A stretch of 64,000 nucleotides of DNA from Aphanomyces cochlioides (Eukaryota; Oomycota; Saprolegniomycetes; Saprolegniales; Verrucalvaceae): NCBI GenBank assembly GCA_019828595.1, contig JAHQRK010000026.1:496001-560000 (forward strand), read 5' to 3'. Below the pieces are notes generated by a model. The model searched no databases, was not told the origin of the DNA, and was given only the letters and a program-made list of their open reading frames with translations. Shown piece after piece: positions 1 to 11,385 of the stretch. The position numbers and the translations under genes are program-made. Within the stretch, counting starts at the first letter, position 1; every line of letters begins with the position of its first letter.

Positions 1-1
1 T

Positions 2-1021
2 CATGGCTCTGATGTCGATATGTCTGGTGACAGCGATCCCCCTAACAACAATGGACAAGACAAACAACAAGAAGATGTGGAAATGTCTACCAACGAATCG
101 CCCGCTCTTGCTCCACCAAGTGAGCAGCCCAAGAACTCGCTGGACCTTCAATTGGTAACGGGCTACCGGTCTGGACCAGCTCCAAAACGTACTTTGCCTT
201 CGTCCCCACGTTTGGATCCCCTGCCGACATCCAACCGTTTTCATATCCTCGAAGAAGACGACGTGGAACTCTCGTTTGAAGACTTTGCAGTGCCTCGAAT
301 TGTATTGGAAGATTCAAGTGCGCCACGCCCGAAAAAGACCAAAGGCAAAGCGAAGAAACAACGACTTAACAAGTCTGCTGCAGCCCACCTCGAATTGGCG
401 AAGAAGATCATTCGAGATAAGAAAGTCGAAGGCAGTATCACCGAATGTCAACGCATTTTGCGAGATGATCTTCAGCTCGTTGCACATGCTATGTACGCAC
501 AAGATGAAGACCTCAGTTTGTTTCAGTCACTTGTTGCAACCAAGACTATTGAGCGCAAGATGGCTTTGTTAAAAGCTCAAGGCAAGCCTCACAACTACAA
601 ACATCACGTCAACTTCATGGCTCAATACAAGATTCACCCGTCAGAAATCTTGGAAGAATTGACCACGGACATACCAGAGATCAAGCGCATCCTCTTTGCA
701 CTTGCTACGATTGACTTATTCCTCTCAAATCGGGCCCCAGACCTCTACACAAACTCGGAGGCACTGACTGTTCTATTGAACCAAGAAGCAACAAGATTGC
801 CTGACACCAACTGCTTGACGGACTGGTCGCTGTTTGCTTTGATCGAAAACTTCAGCGACAATCTCGAGAAGTTCACTTTGCCGGCTCCCGTCTTGTCGGC
901 CATCTCGATGCTCAAAAGCATCACCAACAATTACCACATCGACGAGCTCTGCAGCAAAGCTCACCACTCCATGAACGCCGACGAAATTGATCCCCTCGAT
1001 TTGGAGGACGATCAACTCTAA
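2..1021 (+). pseudogene. LINE ORF1 protein, C-terminal fragment
   Basis: Open to the left edge and ending at TAA. It corresponds to roughly residues 675-1012 of the ORF1 protein in E1. It has a Ser/Asp/Gln-rich acidic linker, a proline-rich segment, a short Lys-rich run near residue 785 that could be a nuclear localisation signal, and a 210-residue helical C-terminal part. I see no zinc knuckle. Reading is uninterrupted, but the copy is 5'-incomplete in the window, and its ORF2 is destroyed 80 bases after its start. A role as RNA-binding chaperone is inferred from position only. Confidence 0.8.
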
Positions 1022-1099
1022 GGCTTCTATCCCCTGCTTCAATCCATTTCAACCTCCCCTCTGACCCCTCCATTCTACTCATTTTCATCTGTACTCGTG

Positions 1100-1179
1100 A
1101 TGATTGACAACAACTTCTCCGATGTCCCAACTGAACTCGTGGACTGGGACCCACAAATCATCTCCCTCAACACCAATGG
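1100..1179 (+). pseudogene. LINE ORF2, first 26 codons, cut by insertion
   Basis: Starts at the ATG used by the intact copies, 78 bp after the ORF1 stop, and runs into the first APE endonuclease motif (LNTNG). M1 then interrupts it in antisense orientation. It has no function as it stands. Confidence 0.8.
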
Positions 1180-1323
1180 TTAAATGAGTTGTATTAACCT
1201 TATTTTTGAGCAAAGGCCCTAATGACTTACTAATTTGCCTCGTACTGTATAAATAGAACTTGGAAAACAGAATATGGCAAAGTGGTCATTGAACAGGAGA
1301 TGAAGTGAGTGAGCCGTCAGCTC

Positions 1324-4300
1324 TCTCATGAAACGACGCTGTTAGGAATGATGTGTTGACGTAACCAGCGGTCCGAAGATAGATGCTTGAGCACATTGAA
1401 TACTTGGTGTATCCCTTCTTGAGAGGGAGATCAACCAGGAGCTGTTGTAGATGTAGCTTGATCAAAGAGGCAGCATGAATGGCAACTTCCATCGGACTCT
1501 TCGCTGTGAGGTCGGGTCGAAAGGTGCGATCGGCACGTTGGAGCCATATTTGATAATACACGCAGGCTCGGACAATCGGCCAGATCTTCAGATAGCCACG
1601 GATGTAGTATCCATCGGACGGCTTGGGCGTCTCGTAGAACATTTCCAGACACGTTGACGGAAAGGAACACTCGAGCAGTCGCTGGATTGTCTTGAAGAAA
1701 TACCAAACAGATTGACCATATCCACAAGAGAACAGGAAATGCTCGTACGTCTCATTGACACGACAGAAGACACACGTCGGCTTGGGGTCTTGGTACTGAA
1801 ACAGATATTGCATGGCGTTGGCGCGGAGAAGGGTCTTGAAAATGAACTCTCCATATCGAGGGAGAATGTGGTCGGGTTGGAGGAAGGCGGCAAGTTGGGT
1901 AAGGCGCTTGGGGTCTTCGTAAAAGTTGGATGGCAGGTTGAGATGCTTGGTAGGAAGAATGGACGAGCTGACAGCTGGAGAAGCTCTGATCTTAGCCGAT
2001 TTCGAAGTCGCAAGCGCCAACAAGATCGGACTCGAGTCAGGGTGAATTATCCAGTGCCATTCCATCCATTCAGAGCTTGGCGTCGGCAAGTGGAACACGG
2101 GAGCATCCTCTTCAGAAACAATCTCAAACAATCGTGATAACTTGGTCACCAAGATTGAGATCCATTGTTTCGTTGGAGGGACAAAATTGGCTTGGCGGCA
2201 GGCACGGTTGATTTTGTCGAACAAGATCGAAGCTGGCCAAACTCGCTGACACGGAGTCAACAAATGCGACAACTTCGTGATGTGAAGCGAAGCCAATACA
2301 TTGGCTTGGTCTTGCGTCGATGTAGAGCACTGATCGTATAGGTCTTCGAGTCCAGGCAGATACGAGTTGTGCCAAAGGGGAACATCCAAAGATGAGATGT
2401 GATTTGGACAGCCGTACGGAGTCCAGCGGGATTCAAACCAGCTACTCAATAAGGCTTTCCACATTGGAGTGATATTGGGATTCTTGTACAGTTGTCTGAT
2501 GAATGCAGAAGAGCCATTTGCCAAGAGGAGATCTCGGGGGGAACCCCATGGATGAAAAGCCTTCTCGAGGAGAGTATAGCCCGGCGTAATCCAGGCGGAC
2601 ATGGCAGACTTGTGGGGTGGGGTGGTGATGGCTTGAATGCATCTGATCATGACAGAGCGGTTGTGTTGTTGCCATAAAGCAAGTGCATGGTGCAGGCCTA
2701 AGCCACCGGACTTCTTCGGCATGAATATGATCTCCTTTTTGATCAAACGGAGGCCATGGACAGAGGAGGATGGGTTGATTTCTTCACCATGCATAAATTG
2801 AAGCATGGCCTTGTCGATCTTTTTGGCCAGGTCTTTGTCGGCAGGGACAAAAGCCAGTTGGTACCATAACACAGGCAGACATATGCTGTGCAGGATAGTG
2901 ACTTTTCCGGCCATGGTTCGAGCCTTGTAGAGCCACAAAGACAAGCGAGCCACAAACTTCTCAAACACGTAATTGAAACGTGCCAATGGAGAAAGATTGG
3001 GCGCAACCAAGATACCAAGAGCCTTCACGGGACTGTCGGAAGTAACTTGTAGTGAGGCAAGGTTCCCATTCAACTGGCTGTAGGTCAGAATTTGGGTCTT
3101 GTCTACGTTGAGTCGGAAACCAGACTTGTCGCAAAAGGTTTGAACCAATGCAAGCTGCCGGTGGAGGCACGTCTCATTTGCCGCATAGAGTTGCGAGTCG
3201 TCGGCAAAGTAACTCCCAGTGTGGTAGCGATCCCCACACTTGATGCCATAGTTGGAGTGTTGCCGTAGGAGTTGGCACATCGGTTCTAAAGCGATCACAA
3301 ACAGAAGTGGCGACAGTGGATCACCTTGCAACACACCGCGTGAGATGTGAACTGGCTTGGACAAGAAGCCGTTCACCAAGATGCGAGACTTGCGGCCCGA
3401 GTACAGTACGCGAACCATGTCAACAAAGGTTTCGGGAAAGCCATAGTGACGGAGGACGCGGAGCAAGTACGCGTGGTCCACGCGATCAAAAGCTTTCTCA
3501 AAGTCAAGCAGTGCCACCATCGAGGACGGACTGTGTAGTTTGATGTGGTGCAGCATGTCATCCAGTCGTGCAATATTGGTTTGGATATTGCTTCGACGGA
3601 TAAAGCCTTGCTGGTCCGGGTGGATGATGTGTCGAATGTGGCGCTGGAGTCGATAAGCCAGAATACTCGTCAGGATTTTCACATCCGTGTTGAGTAGGCT
3701 AATGGGCCGATAGTTCTTGGCCTGTGACTTGGGGCCTTTCTTGTGCAGCAACACCAGCGTACTGACAAGTTGCATGGGAGTCAAGCGAGGGTGAGAATGG
3801 AGCTGGTGTGTGAATAGCAGCTCCAATACCAACGACCACTTGTGAGGTGCAAGTTTGAGGACTTCGAATGGCAGAGCGTTGGGACCTGGCGCTGAGTTCG
3901 AACTGCTGTGTCGAATAGCATGATAGAACTCGTTGGCGCGCAAGGGAGCCGACAGCTCTTTCTGGGCTTGCTCTGGCAGTTGCTTGTGTCGAGTCAATGG
4001 GGTCAGAAATGACGACACTTCGTCTCCAGATCGCTGCACGTCGGGAGCTGCAAACAAGTCCTTGTAGTAGTCGACCAGGACGTCAGACATGCCTTGTTGA
4101 TTGGAGACAACATTTCCATTGACATCCACCAACTCTTTGAAGACTGTCTTCTTCAAGGGGGTAGGGACAGGGGACATGAAGTGGAACTTGGACGAGCGCT
4201 CTGCTTTGTACAAGTGAAGTTGGAACGCCTGGTCTTGACGAAACTGCTTGTCTCGATCTTGCAGCTCGTGAATTTGCTTTTGAAGGTCTCGCACTCGATC

Positions 4301-5381
4301 CACCAGCACTGAATCTTGACGCATGTTGGGGACTTGCAAAAGCGAAGCGATCTCGACAGCTAACTTCTTCAACGGCAGACGTTGTTTCTCCAATCGTTGA
4401 GAATGGAATTCTTTGAGTTGGGAGCGGATATCATTGACCAGTATGTCGTAGGCCTTGGAGATATTGTGGAATGTTGGAGACTTGTCCAAAAATCGATCCA
4501 GACATCCATGAACAATCTCGGCCGCTCGTGGTAGACGAAGTAGCCAAGTTGGAGCTTTCCATGATCCAGAGCCATGGCGCAATGTTTGACGCTTTGTGAT
4601 GATACGACAAGCCACGTGGTCTGCCTGTGGAACGTGTGGCATGTGCGTCGCCTTCCAATGACGAAGACCCGCCAAGGTGGACGAACAAAATATGTAGTCG
4701 AGTCGGTTGGTGAGTGTGGGACTTGTGAAGGCTCGTGCCACGGGGTTTTGACGGCGAAACAGATCCACCAGAGACAAACTGTGCATCCATTGTTCCAGTT
4801 GAAGGGTGCCGGCCATGGTGGAGGTACTGGGTCTCAACGAATCCAAATCTTTGTTGAGAGTGCAGTTGAAATCTCCTCCAACAATGTGGAGCGCATGTGG
4901 AGGAAAGTCGCGTGGCAATTCTTCGAAGTAACTTGCTCGTTGTTGGAAGGCTGCCGGCGCATAGATATTGTGGAGAACGACTGTCAGTGGACCCAGAGTA
5001 CATCGCACTTGTAGATAACGACCACGAAGCACTGGGTTGTCATGAGGGACTTGAGTGGCGTTCTTCAAAGGAGGAGTGAGGATGTATCAACGTAGCCAGA
5101 CCTCCAGTGGCTGGCGACGTGGATACTTCAGGGTAAATAGGCTCTTCAAAGAACAAAGAGCCTTCGTGGTTTGTGATGCGTTGCCAATGGAACGCAACAC
5201 GGTCGTGGAGACTTGGCGTGCGGAAACGGGTTTCTTGGATAAAGGAAACGTCGTGAACACTTGATAGTTTGTCGAGGATGTACCGATGACTGTTGGAGAA
5301 GCCATTGGTGTTGAGGGAGATGATTTGTGGGTCCCAGTCCACGAGTTCAGTTGGGACATCGGAGAAGTTGTTGTCAATCAT
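1324..5381 (-). pseudogene. LINE ORF2 polyprotein (APE-RT), frameshifted, in M1
   Basis: All motifs of ORF2 can be followed: APE endonuclease (LNTNG, QET, GGDFN, LDYIF, ADH), reverse transcriptase (LLDFEKAFD, GDPLSP, FADD) and the CX2C...HX4C zinc-binding segment. The frame is broken twice. An extra G near 5071 (GGAGGAG instead of GGAGAG) comes after about 100 residues. A lost base near 1402 replaces the last residues, so reading runs past the normal stop to 1286. The copy encodes no complete protein. Comparison with E1 and E6 makes both breaks clear. Confidence 0.88.
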
Positions 5382-5459
5382 CACGAGTACAGATGAAAAT
5401 GAGTAGAATGGAGGGGTCAGAGGGGAGGTTGAAATGGATTGAAGCAGGGGATAGAAGCC

Positions 5460-7104
5460 TTAGAGTTGATCGTCCTCCAAATCGAGGGGATCAATTTCGT
5501 CGGCGTTCATGGAGTGGTGAGCTTTGCTGCAGAGCTCGTCGATGTGGTAATTGTTGGTGATGCTTTTGAGCATCGAGATGGCCGACAAGACGGGAGCCGG
5601 CAAAGTGAACTTCTCGAGATTGTCGCTGAAGTTTTCGATCAAAGCAAACAGCGACCAGTCCGTCAAGCAGTTGGTGTCAGGCAATCTTGTTGCTTCTTGG
5701 TTCAATAGAACAGTCAGTGCCTCCGAGTTTGTGTAGAGGTCTGGGGCCCGATTTGAGAGGAATAAGTCAATCGTAGCAAGTGCAAAGAGGATGCGCTTGA
5801 TCTCTGGTATGTCCGTGGTCAATTCTTCCAAGATTTCTGACGGGTGAATCTTGTATTGAGCCATGAAGTTGACGTGATGTTTGTAGTTGTGAGGCTTGCC
5901 TTGAGCTTTTAACAAAGCCATCTTGCGCTCAATAGTCTTGGTTGCAACAAGTGACTGAAACAAACTGAGGTCTTCATCTTGTGCGTACATAGCATGTGCA
6001 ACGAGCTGAGGATCATCTCGCAAAATGCGTTGACATTCGGTGATACTGCCTTCGACTTTCTTGTCTCTGAATGATCTTCTTCGCCAATTCGAGGTGGGCT
6101 GCAGCAGACTTGTTAAGTCGTTGTTTCTTCGCTTTGCCTTTGGTCTTTTTCGGGCGTGGCGCACTTGAATCTTCCAATACAATTCGAGGCACTGCAAAGT
6201 CTTCAAACGAGAGTTCCACGTCGTCTTCTTTGAGGATATGAAAACGGTTGGATGTCGGCAGGGGATCCAAACGTGGGGACGAAGGCAAAGTACGTTTTGG
6301 AGCTGGTCCAGACCGGTAGCCCGTTACCAATTGAAGGTCCAGCGAGTTCTTGGGCTGCTCACTTGGTGGAGCAAGAGCGGGCGATTCGTTGGTAGACATT
6401 TCCACATCTTCTTGTTGTTTGTCTTGTCCATTGTTGTTAGGGGGATCGCTGTCACCAGACATATCGACATCAGAGCCATGAGAAGGAGCTGTTGGCTGTG
6501 GTTGTTCATCTTGACCATCTCCAGATGCCTCAGTTGAGTCGGCCTTGCCTTCCGCATTTGTTCCAGGGTCTTGATCATGATCGTCTCCATCATGTTCAGG
6601 TTCTTTTTCTCCTGACGGAGGAGATTTTGCCGCTGCCTTGGCCGCTTTTGCCTTCGCTTTTTCAGCCTTGGCCTCTGCACGTCGTGAAACAATCGACGGA
6701 GGCAATGTCTTGTTCAGAGCAGCGATCTTGTGCTGAAACACGACGACAAAAGGCTGACCCGACGGATCCGTAATAGTGATTTCGCGTAGTGCGTCGCCGG
6801 ATTTTGGCACCAACACTGCAGGAGGCGCAGACGACTTGAAAATGACTCTCAAATGCGGCGACTTGATGTTCTGACCAGCAGTAGGGTTGAATGCTGCTAT
6901 CACTGACTTGGTCAATGCAGCCATTTTCTTGACAATTGCCTTGGCCATCGAAGGGTGACTGACCTTGTTGAACGTAACGTAGTAGTTGTTGCCATAACGC
7001 GAGTATTTGGGAACCAGGAAGTCTTTGCCACCAAGTCGAAACGTTGTGCCTCCCATTTCCACGCACGTAGACAAGTTGTAACTTGAGATCACAATGGTCT
7101 GTGG
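5460..7104 (-). pseudogene. LINE ORF1, middle and C-terminal part, in M1
   Basis: Continues the ORF1 whose 5' part lies at 23189-24598. It covers the central globular segment (from about residue 468), the Ala/Lys/Glu-rich linker, the acidic linker and the helical C-terminus. A one-base gain near 6065 (GTCTCTGAATG instead of ATCTCGAATG) shifts the frame about 200 residues before the end. Physically it is separated from its start by 16 kb of later insertions. Confidence 0.85.
7090..7104 (-). repeat. Target-site duplication of M3, left copy
   Basis: CACAATGGTCTGTGG, 15 bp, repeated exactly at 23189-23203 on the other side of the M2/M3/E1 block. In the element sense it begins with CC, like the other two recoverable TSDs. 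It shows that the whole block 7105-23188 entered M1 at one site in ORF1. Confidence 0.85.
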
Positions 7105-7250
7105 TTAAATGAGTTGTATTAACCTTATTTTTGAGCAAAGGCCCTAATGACTTACTAATTTGCCTCGTACTGTATAAATAGAACTTGGAAAACAGAATAT
7201 GGCAAAGTGGTCATTGAACAGGAGATGAAGTGAGTAAGCCGTCAGCTCAC

Positions 7251-10200
7251 TCATGAAACGGCGCTGTCAGGAATGGCGTGTTGACGTAACCAGCGGTCCG
7301 AAGATAGATGCTTGAGCACATTGAATACCTTGGTGTATCCCTTCTTGAGAGGGAGATCAACCAGGAGCTGTTGTAGATGTAGCTTGATCAAAGAGGCAGC
7401 ATGAATGGCAACTTCCATCGGACTCTTCGCTGTGAGGTCGGGTCGAAAGGTGCGATCGGCACGTTGGAGCCATATTTGATAATACACGCAGGCTCGGACA
7501 ATCGGCCAGATCTTCAGATAGCCACGGATGTAGTATCCATCGGACGGCTTGGGCGTCTCGTAGAACATTTCCAGACAAGTCGACGGAAAGGAACACTCGA
7601 GCAGTCGCTGGATTGTCTTGAAGAAATACCAAACAGATTGACCATATCCACAAGAGAACAGGAAATGCTCGTACGTCTCATTGACACGACAGAAGACACA
7701 CGTCGGCTTGGGGTCTTGGTACTGAAACAGATGTTGCATGGCGTTGGCGCGGAGAAGGGTCTTGAAAATGAACTCTCCATATCGAGGGAGAATGTGGTCG
7801 GGTTGGAGGAAGGCGGCAAGTTGGGTAAGGCGCTTGGGGTCTTCGTAAAAGTTGGATGGCAGGTTGAGATGCTTGGTAGGAAGAATGGACGAGCTGACAG
7901 CTGGAGAAGCTCTGATCTTAGCCGATTTCGAAGTCGCAAACGCCAACAAGATCGGACTCGAGTCAGGGTGAATCATCCAGTGCCATTCCATCCATTCAGA
8001 GCTTGGCGTCGGCAAGTGGAACACGGGAGCATCCTCTTCAGAAACAATCTCAAACAATCGTGATAACTTGGTCACCAAGATTGAGATCCATTGTTTCGTT
8101 GGAGGGACAAAATTGGCTTGGCGGCAGGCACGGTTGATTTTGTCGAACAAGATCGAAGCTGGCCAAACTCGCTGACACGGAGTCAACAAATGCGACAACT
8201 TCGTGATGTGAAGCGAAGCCACTACATTGGCTTGGTCTTGCGTCGATGTAGAGCACTGATCGTATAGGTCTTCGAGTCCAGGCAGATACGAGTTGTGCCA
8301 AAGGGGAACATCCAAAGATGAGATGTGATTTGGACAGCCGTACGGAGTCCAGCGGGATTCAAACCAGCTACTCAATAAGGCTTTCCACATTGGAGTGATA
8401 TTGGGATTCTTGTACAGTTGTCTGATGAATGCAGAAGAGCCATTTGCCAAGAGGAGATCTCGGGGGGAACCCCATGGATGAAAAGCCTTCTCGAGGAGAG
8501 TATAGCCCGGCGTAATCCAGGCGGACATGGCAGACTTGCGGGGTGGGGTGGTGATGGCTTGAATGCATCTGATCATGACAGAGCGGTTGTGTTGTTGCCA
8601 TAAAGCAAGTGCATGGTGCAGGCCTAAGCCACCGGACTTCTTCGGCATGAATATGATCTCCTTTTTGATCAAACGGAGGCCATGGACAGAGGAGGATGGG
8701 TTGATTTCTTCACCATGCATAAATTGAAGCATGGCCTTGTCGATCTTTTTGGCCAGGTCTTTGTCGGCAGGGACAAAAGCCAGTTGGTACCATAACACAG
8801 GCAGACATATGCTGTGCAGGATAGTGACTTTTCCGGCCATGGTTCGAGCCTTGTAGAGCCACAAAGACAAGCGAGCCACAAACTTCTCAAACACGTAATT
8901 GAAACGTGCCAATGGAGAAAGATTGGGCGCAACCAAGATACCAAGAGCCTTCACGGGACTGTCGGAAGTAACTTGTAGTGAGGCAAGGTTCCCATTCAAC
9001 TGGCTGTAAGTCAGAATTTGGGTCTTGTCTACGTTGAGTCGGAAACCAGACTTGTCGCAAAAGGTTTGAACCAATGCAAGCTGCCGGTGGAGGCACGTCT
9101 CATTTGCCGCATAGAGTTGCGAGTCGTCGGCAAAGTAACTCCCAGTGTAGTAGCGATCCCCACACTTGATGCCATAGTTGGAGTGTTGCCGTAGGAGTTG
9201 GCACATCGGTTCCAAAGCGATCACAAACAGAAGTGGCGACAGTGGATCACCTTGCAACACACCGCGTGAGATGTGAACTGGCTTGGACAAGAAGCCGTTC
9301 ACCAAGATGCGAGACTTGCGGCCCGAGTACAGTACGCGAACCATGTCAACAAAGGTTTCGGGAAAGCCATAGTGACGGAGGACGCGGAGCAAGTACGCGT
9401 GGTCCACGCGATCAAAAGCTTTCTCAAAGTCAAGCAGTGCCACCATCGAGGACGGACTGTGTAGTTTGATGTGGTGCAGCATGTCATCCAGTCGTGCAAT
9501 ATTGGTTTGGATATTGCTTCGACGGATAAAGCCTTGCTGGTCCGGGTGGATGATGTGTCGAATGTGGCGCTGAAGTCGATAAGCCAGAATACTCGTCAGG
9601 ATTTTCACATCCGTGTTGAGTAGGCTAATGGACCGATAGTTCTTGGCTTGTGACTTGGGGCCTTTCTTGTGCAGCAACACCAGCGTACTGACAAGTTGCA
9701 TGGGAGTCAAGCGAGGGTGAGAATGGAGCTGGTGTGTGAATAGCAGCTCCAATACCAACGACCACTTGTGAGGTGCAAGTTTGAGGACTTCGAATGGCAG
9801 AGCGTTGGGACCTGGCGCTGAGTTCGAACTGCTGTGTCGAATAGCATGATAGAACTCGTTGGCGCGCAAGGGAGCCGACAGCTCTTTCTGGGCTTGCTCT
9901 GGCAGTTGCTTGTGTCGAGTCAATGGGGTCAGAAATGACGACACTTCGTCTCCAGATCGCTGCACGTCGGGAGCTGCAAACAAGTCCTTGTAGTAGTCGA
10001 CCAGGACGTCAGACATGCCTTGTTGATTGGAGACAACATTTCCATTGACATCCACCAACTCTTTGAAAGACTGTCTTCTTCAAGGGGGTAGGGACAGGGG
10101 ACATGAAGTGGAACTTGGACGAGCGCTCTGCTTTGTACAAGTGAAGTTGGAACGCCTGGTCTTGACGAAACTGCTTGTCTCGATCTTGCAGCTCGTGAAT

Positions 10201-11307
10201 TTGCTTTTGAAGGTCTCGCACTCGATCCACCAGCACTGAATCTTGACGCATGTTGGGGACTTGCAAAAGCGAAGCGATCTCGACAGCTAACTTCTTCAAC
10301 GGCAGACGTTGTTTCTCCAATCGTTGAGAATGGAATTCTTTGAGTTGGGAGCGGATATCATTGACCAGCATGTCGTAGGCCTTGGAGATATTGTGGAATG
10401 TTGGAGACTTGTCCAAAAATCGATCCAGACATCCATGAACAATCTCGGCCGCTCGTGGTAGACGAAGTAGCCAAGTTGGAGCTTTCCATGATCCAGAGCC
10501 ATGGCGCAATGTTTGACGCTTTGTGATGATACGACAAGCCACGTGGTCTGCCTGTGGAACGTGTGGCATGTGCGTCGCCTTCCAATGACGAAGACCCGCC
10601 AAGGTGGACGAACAAAATATGTAGTCGAGTCGGTTGGTGAGTGTGGGACTTGTGAAGGCTCGTGCCACGGGGTTTTGACGGCGAAACAGATCCACCAGAG
10701 ACAAACTGTGCATCCATTGTTCCAGTTGAAGGGTGCCGGCCATGGTGGAGGTACTGGGTCTCAACGAATCCAAATCTTTGTTGAGAGTGCAGTTGAAATC
10801 TCCTCCAACAATGTGGAGCGCATGTGGAGGAAAGTCGCGTGGCAATTCTTCGAAGTAACTTGCTCGTTGTTGGAAGGCTGCCGGCGCATAGATATTGTGG
10901 AGAACGACTGTCAGTGGACCCAGAGTACATCGCACTTGTAGATAACGACCACGAAGCACTGGGTTGTCATGAGGGACTTGAGTGGCGTTCTTCAAAGGAG
11001 AGTGAGGATGTATCAACGTAGCCAGACCTCCAGTGGCTGGCGACGTGGATACTTCAGGGTAAATAGGCTCTTCAAAGAACAAAGAGCCTTCGTGGTTTGT
11101 GATGCGTTGCCAATGGAACGCAACACGGTCGTGGAGACTTGGCGTGCGGAAACGGGTTTCTTGGATAAAGGAAACGTCGTGAACACTTGATAGTTTGTCG
11201 AGGATGTACCGATGACTGTTGGAGAAGCCATTGGTGTTGAGGGAGATGATTTGTGGGTCCCAGTCCACGAGTTCAGTTGGGACATCGGAGAAGTTGTTGT
11301 CAATCAT
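7251..11307 (-). pseudogene. LINE ORF2 (APE-RT), one frameshift, in M2
   Basis: From ATG at 11307 to TGA at 7251. The APE domain, RT with the FADD catalytic motif, and the zinc-binding C-terminus are all present. One extra A near 10067 (TTGAAAGACTG instead of TTGAAGACTG) breaks the frame at about residue 415, between the endonuclease and the RT. Both halves are otherwise open. If recombination joined M2 and M3, the distal part may derive from M3. As it stands it cannot make the full polyprotein. Confidence 0.88.
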
Positions 11308-11385
11308 CACGAGTACAGATGAAAATGAGTAGAATGGAGGGGTCAGAGGGGAGGTTGAAATGGATTGAAGCAGGGGATAGAAGCC

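Larger units (their letters stand above)
1..1179 (+). mobile_element. LINE copy P0, 3' part of ORF1 and start of ORF2, cut by M1
   Basis: Plus-strand fragment of the 7.4-kb LINE family that fills the window. It holds the last third of ORF1, the 78-bp spacer and the first 80 bases of ORF2, and the window edge cuts it on the left. It stops at ACACCAATGG, where the antisense element M1 begins. In intact copies this sequence continues into GCTTCTCC. The matching right-hand part may be P5 at 24661, but about 0.83 kb of ORF2 would then be missing between them. Confidence 0.9.
1180..7104 (-). mobile_element. LINE copy M1, 3' segment
   Basis: Antisense element. Its 3' end lies at 1180 (TTAAATGAG on the plus strand) after target GG. 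It contains the 3' UTR, all of ORF2, the spacer and the distal part of ORF1 up to 7104, where M2/M3 interrupts it. The missing 5' part lies at 23189-24660. Leaving out one copy of the 15-bp TSD, the two parts sum to 7382 bp, against 7380 bp for the uninterrupted copies, so M1 was a full-length insertion before it was split. Confidence 0.88.
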